Assembly: GCF_000472505.1 (NCBI RefSeq) | Contig: NZ_AWZR01000013.1 | Span: 50,266-114,265, forward strand | Source of the DNA: Luteimonas sp. J29 | Lineage (GTDB): Bacteria; Pseudomonadota; Gammaproteobacteria; Xanthomonadales; Xanthomonadaceae | Direction: 5' to 3' | DNA length: 64,000 nucleotides | Shown here: one piece after another, positions 62,842 to 64,000 of the stretch | How positions within the stretch are numbered: position 1 is the first letter of the stretch | Layout: each line of letters starts with the position of its first letter | Position numbers and translations under genes: made by a program | The notes under the pieces: generated by a model | Databases searched by the model: none | What the model saw: only the letters and a program-made list of their open reading frames with translations | Told to the model about the DNA's origin: nothing

Positions 62842-62866
62842 CAGTTCTTCGCGGCATGGTCAAAAT
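62838..62866 (+). promoter_or_regulatory. promoter of the tRNA-Tyr-Gly-Thr-tuf operon
   Basis: TTGACA (62838-62843, perfect -35) and CAAAAT (62861-62866, four of six) are 17 bp apart. The -35 contains the TGA stop of the channel gene. Transcription would begin near 62873, 26 nt before tRNA-Tyr. It is the best -35 seen in the window, as expected for a stable-RNA operon. Confidence 0.7.
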
Positions 62867-62898
62867 AACGGGCTGTTTCACGGGTTTGCGCGTACGAC

Positions 62899-62984
62899 GG
62901 AGGGATACCCAAGCGGCCAACGGGGGCAGACTGTAAATCTGCTGGCTTACGCCTTCGGTGGTTCGAATCCACCTCCCTCCACCA
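62899..62984 (+). tRNA. tRNA-Tyr (anticodon GTA)
   Basis: An 86-nt class II tRNA with acceptor GGAGGGA/TCCCTCC, discriminator A and encoded CCA. Anticodon loop CTGTAAA in stem CAGA/TCTG gives GTA; long variable arm; T loop TTCGAAT. First of three tRNAs before tuf. Confidence 0.97.
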
Positions 62985-63021
62985 AGTCGGCCCAGCGCAG
63001 GCTCGAGGTTTTCCGCACGGC

Positions 63022-63095
<74 letters not shown>

Positions 63096-63136
63096 TTGCC
63101 CTGCTGCAGTTCCCGCGCCAGGTTCCAACAAATCAC

Positions 63137-63212
63137 GCTCACGTAGCTCAGTCGGTAGAGCACCTCCTTGGTAAGGAGGAGGTCGATGGTTCGATTCCAT
63201 TCGTGAGCACCA
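63137..63212 (+). tRNA. tRNA-Thr (anticodon GGT)
   Basis: A 76-nt tRNA with acceptor GCTCACG/CGTGAGC, discriminator A and encoded CCA. Anticodon loop TTGGTAA in stem CTCCT/AGGAG gives GGT. Reads ACC and ACU. It is 93 bp upstream of tuf, the order seen before tufB in other gammaproteobacteria. Confidence 0.97.
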
Positions 63213-63238
63213 TACAAGGCGGGCCCCACCCCGCAGCG

Positions 63239-63264
63239 ACCCGGCCGCCCCCGCGGCCGGGTTT
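63239..63264 (+). terminator. GC hairpin with short T run between tRNA-Thr and tuf
   Basis: A 10-bp stem (63239-63248 with 63253-63262, ACCCGGCCGC/GCGGCCGGGT), loop CCCC, then TT. It may attenuate or process the tRNA-tuf transcript rather than end it fully. Confidence 0.45.
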
Positions 63265-63305
63265 CCACACCAGCAGAAACTACAACGTCAGCGAGAGTCA
63301 CAGTC

Positions 63306-64000
<695 letters not shown>

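Overview
The window is a GC-rich (roughly 70 percent by eye) bacterial chromosome segment. It is almost fully coding, with short intergenic gaps and many 1-4 nt ATGA/GTGA overlaps between co-directional genes. Gene content and order point to Gammaproteobacteria, order Xanthomonadales (Luteimonas/Lysobacter-like): lptD-surA-pdxA; ahpC-ahpF-oxyR; hemA-prfA divergent from TPR-lolB-ispE-tRNA-Gln-prs-rplY-pth-ychF; and tRNA-Tyr-Gly-Thr-tuf. This is inferred from family recognition and synteny, not from a database search. I see no transposase, integrase, prophage, CRISPR array or rRNA, so it reads as core chromosome with a few lineage-specific pockets.

Layout. 1-7057 (minus strand): DUF6580 membrane protein, cobalamin adenosyltransferase, HDAC-family deacetylase, then lptD-surA-pdxA and the start of a CsaA-like tRNA-binding protein. 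7145-9531 (plus): two ubiquinone-pathway flavin hydroxylases. 9528-14714 (minus): DUF808 membrane protein, EF-hand protein, rlmM, a CMP/dCMP-type deaminase overlapping a cysteine-rich lipoprotein, and glnS. 14866-17860 (plus): a 7TM diguanylate cyclase and msrA. 18005-22503 (minus): a hypothetical protein, rnk, and the peroxide-defence genes oxyR, ahpF and ahpC. 22957-24783 (plus): prmC and a proline iminopeptidase. 24946-27841 (minus): N-formylglutamate amidohydrolase-like protein, Nudix hydrolase, 5'-3' exonuclease and nitroreductase. 27901-34902: a DUF1631 protein and the proton-translocating transhydrogenase genes pntAA, pntAB and pntB. A divergent sigma factor/DUF3619/DUF3106 cassette is lodged between pntAA and pntAB. 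34912-43284: AraC regulator, TonB-dependent receptor, DUF1223 protein, a tandem pair of paralogous membrane proteins facing a MocR-type regulator, and a small membrane protein. 43382-51962: sufT, a secreted subtilase with a following lipoprotein that looks like a free-standing protease propeptide, short asparaginase, DUF2069, wrbA-like, yihY, a TlpA-like lipoprotein, acylphosphatase, a hypothetical lipoprotein and moaB. 52000-64000: GNAT, prfA, hemA, TPR protein, lolB, ispE, tRNA-Gln, prs, rplY, pth, ychF, a bacterial voltage-gated sodium-channel-type protein, three tRNAs and the first 231 codons of tuf.

The most interesting non-coding signals surround the peroxide-defence genes. A 101-nt hairpin lies between ahpC and ahpF; its three helix substitutions are G-U compatible only on the ahpCF mRNA strand. 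A 10-bp dyad flanks a perfect TATAAT box in front of ahpC. An orphan plus-strand intrinsic terminator, preceded by stacked hairpins, faces away from ahpC and suggests an undescribed small RNA. Both RNA elements expose pyrimidine-rich CUCC-type loops. Other items worth a second look are the propeptide-like lipoprotein, the channel filter sequence TLDSWSS, the sigma cassette inside the pnt locus, a perfect 15-bp hairpin inside the DUF1631 linker, and a very well placed Shine-Dalgarno sequence before an in-frame CTG in the diguanylate cyclase.

The only stretch longer than 300 bases without a gene is 22504-22956, described as promoter, operator and candidate RNA.
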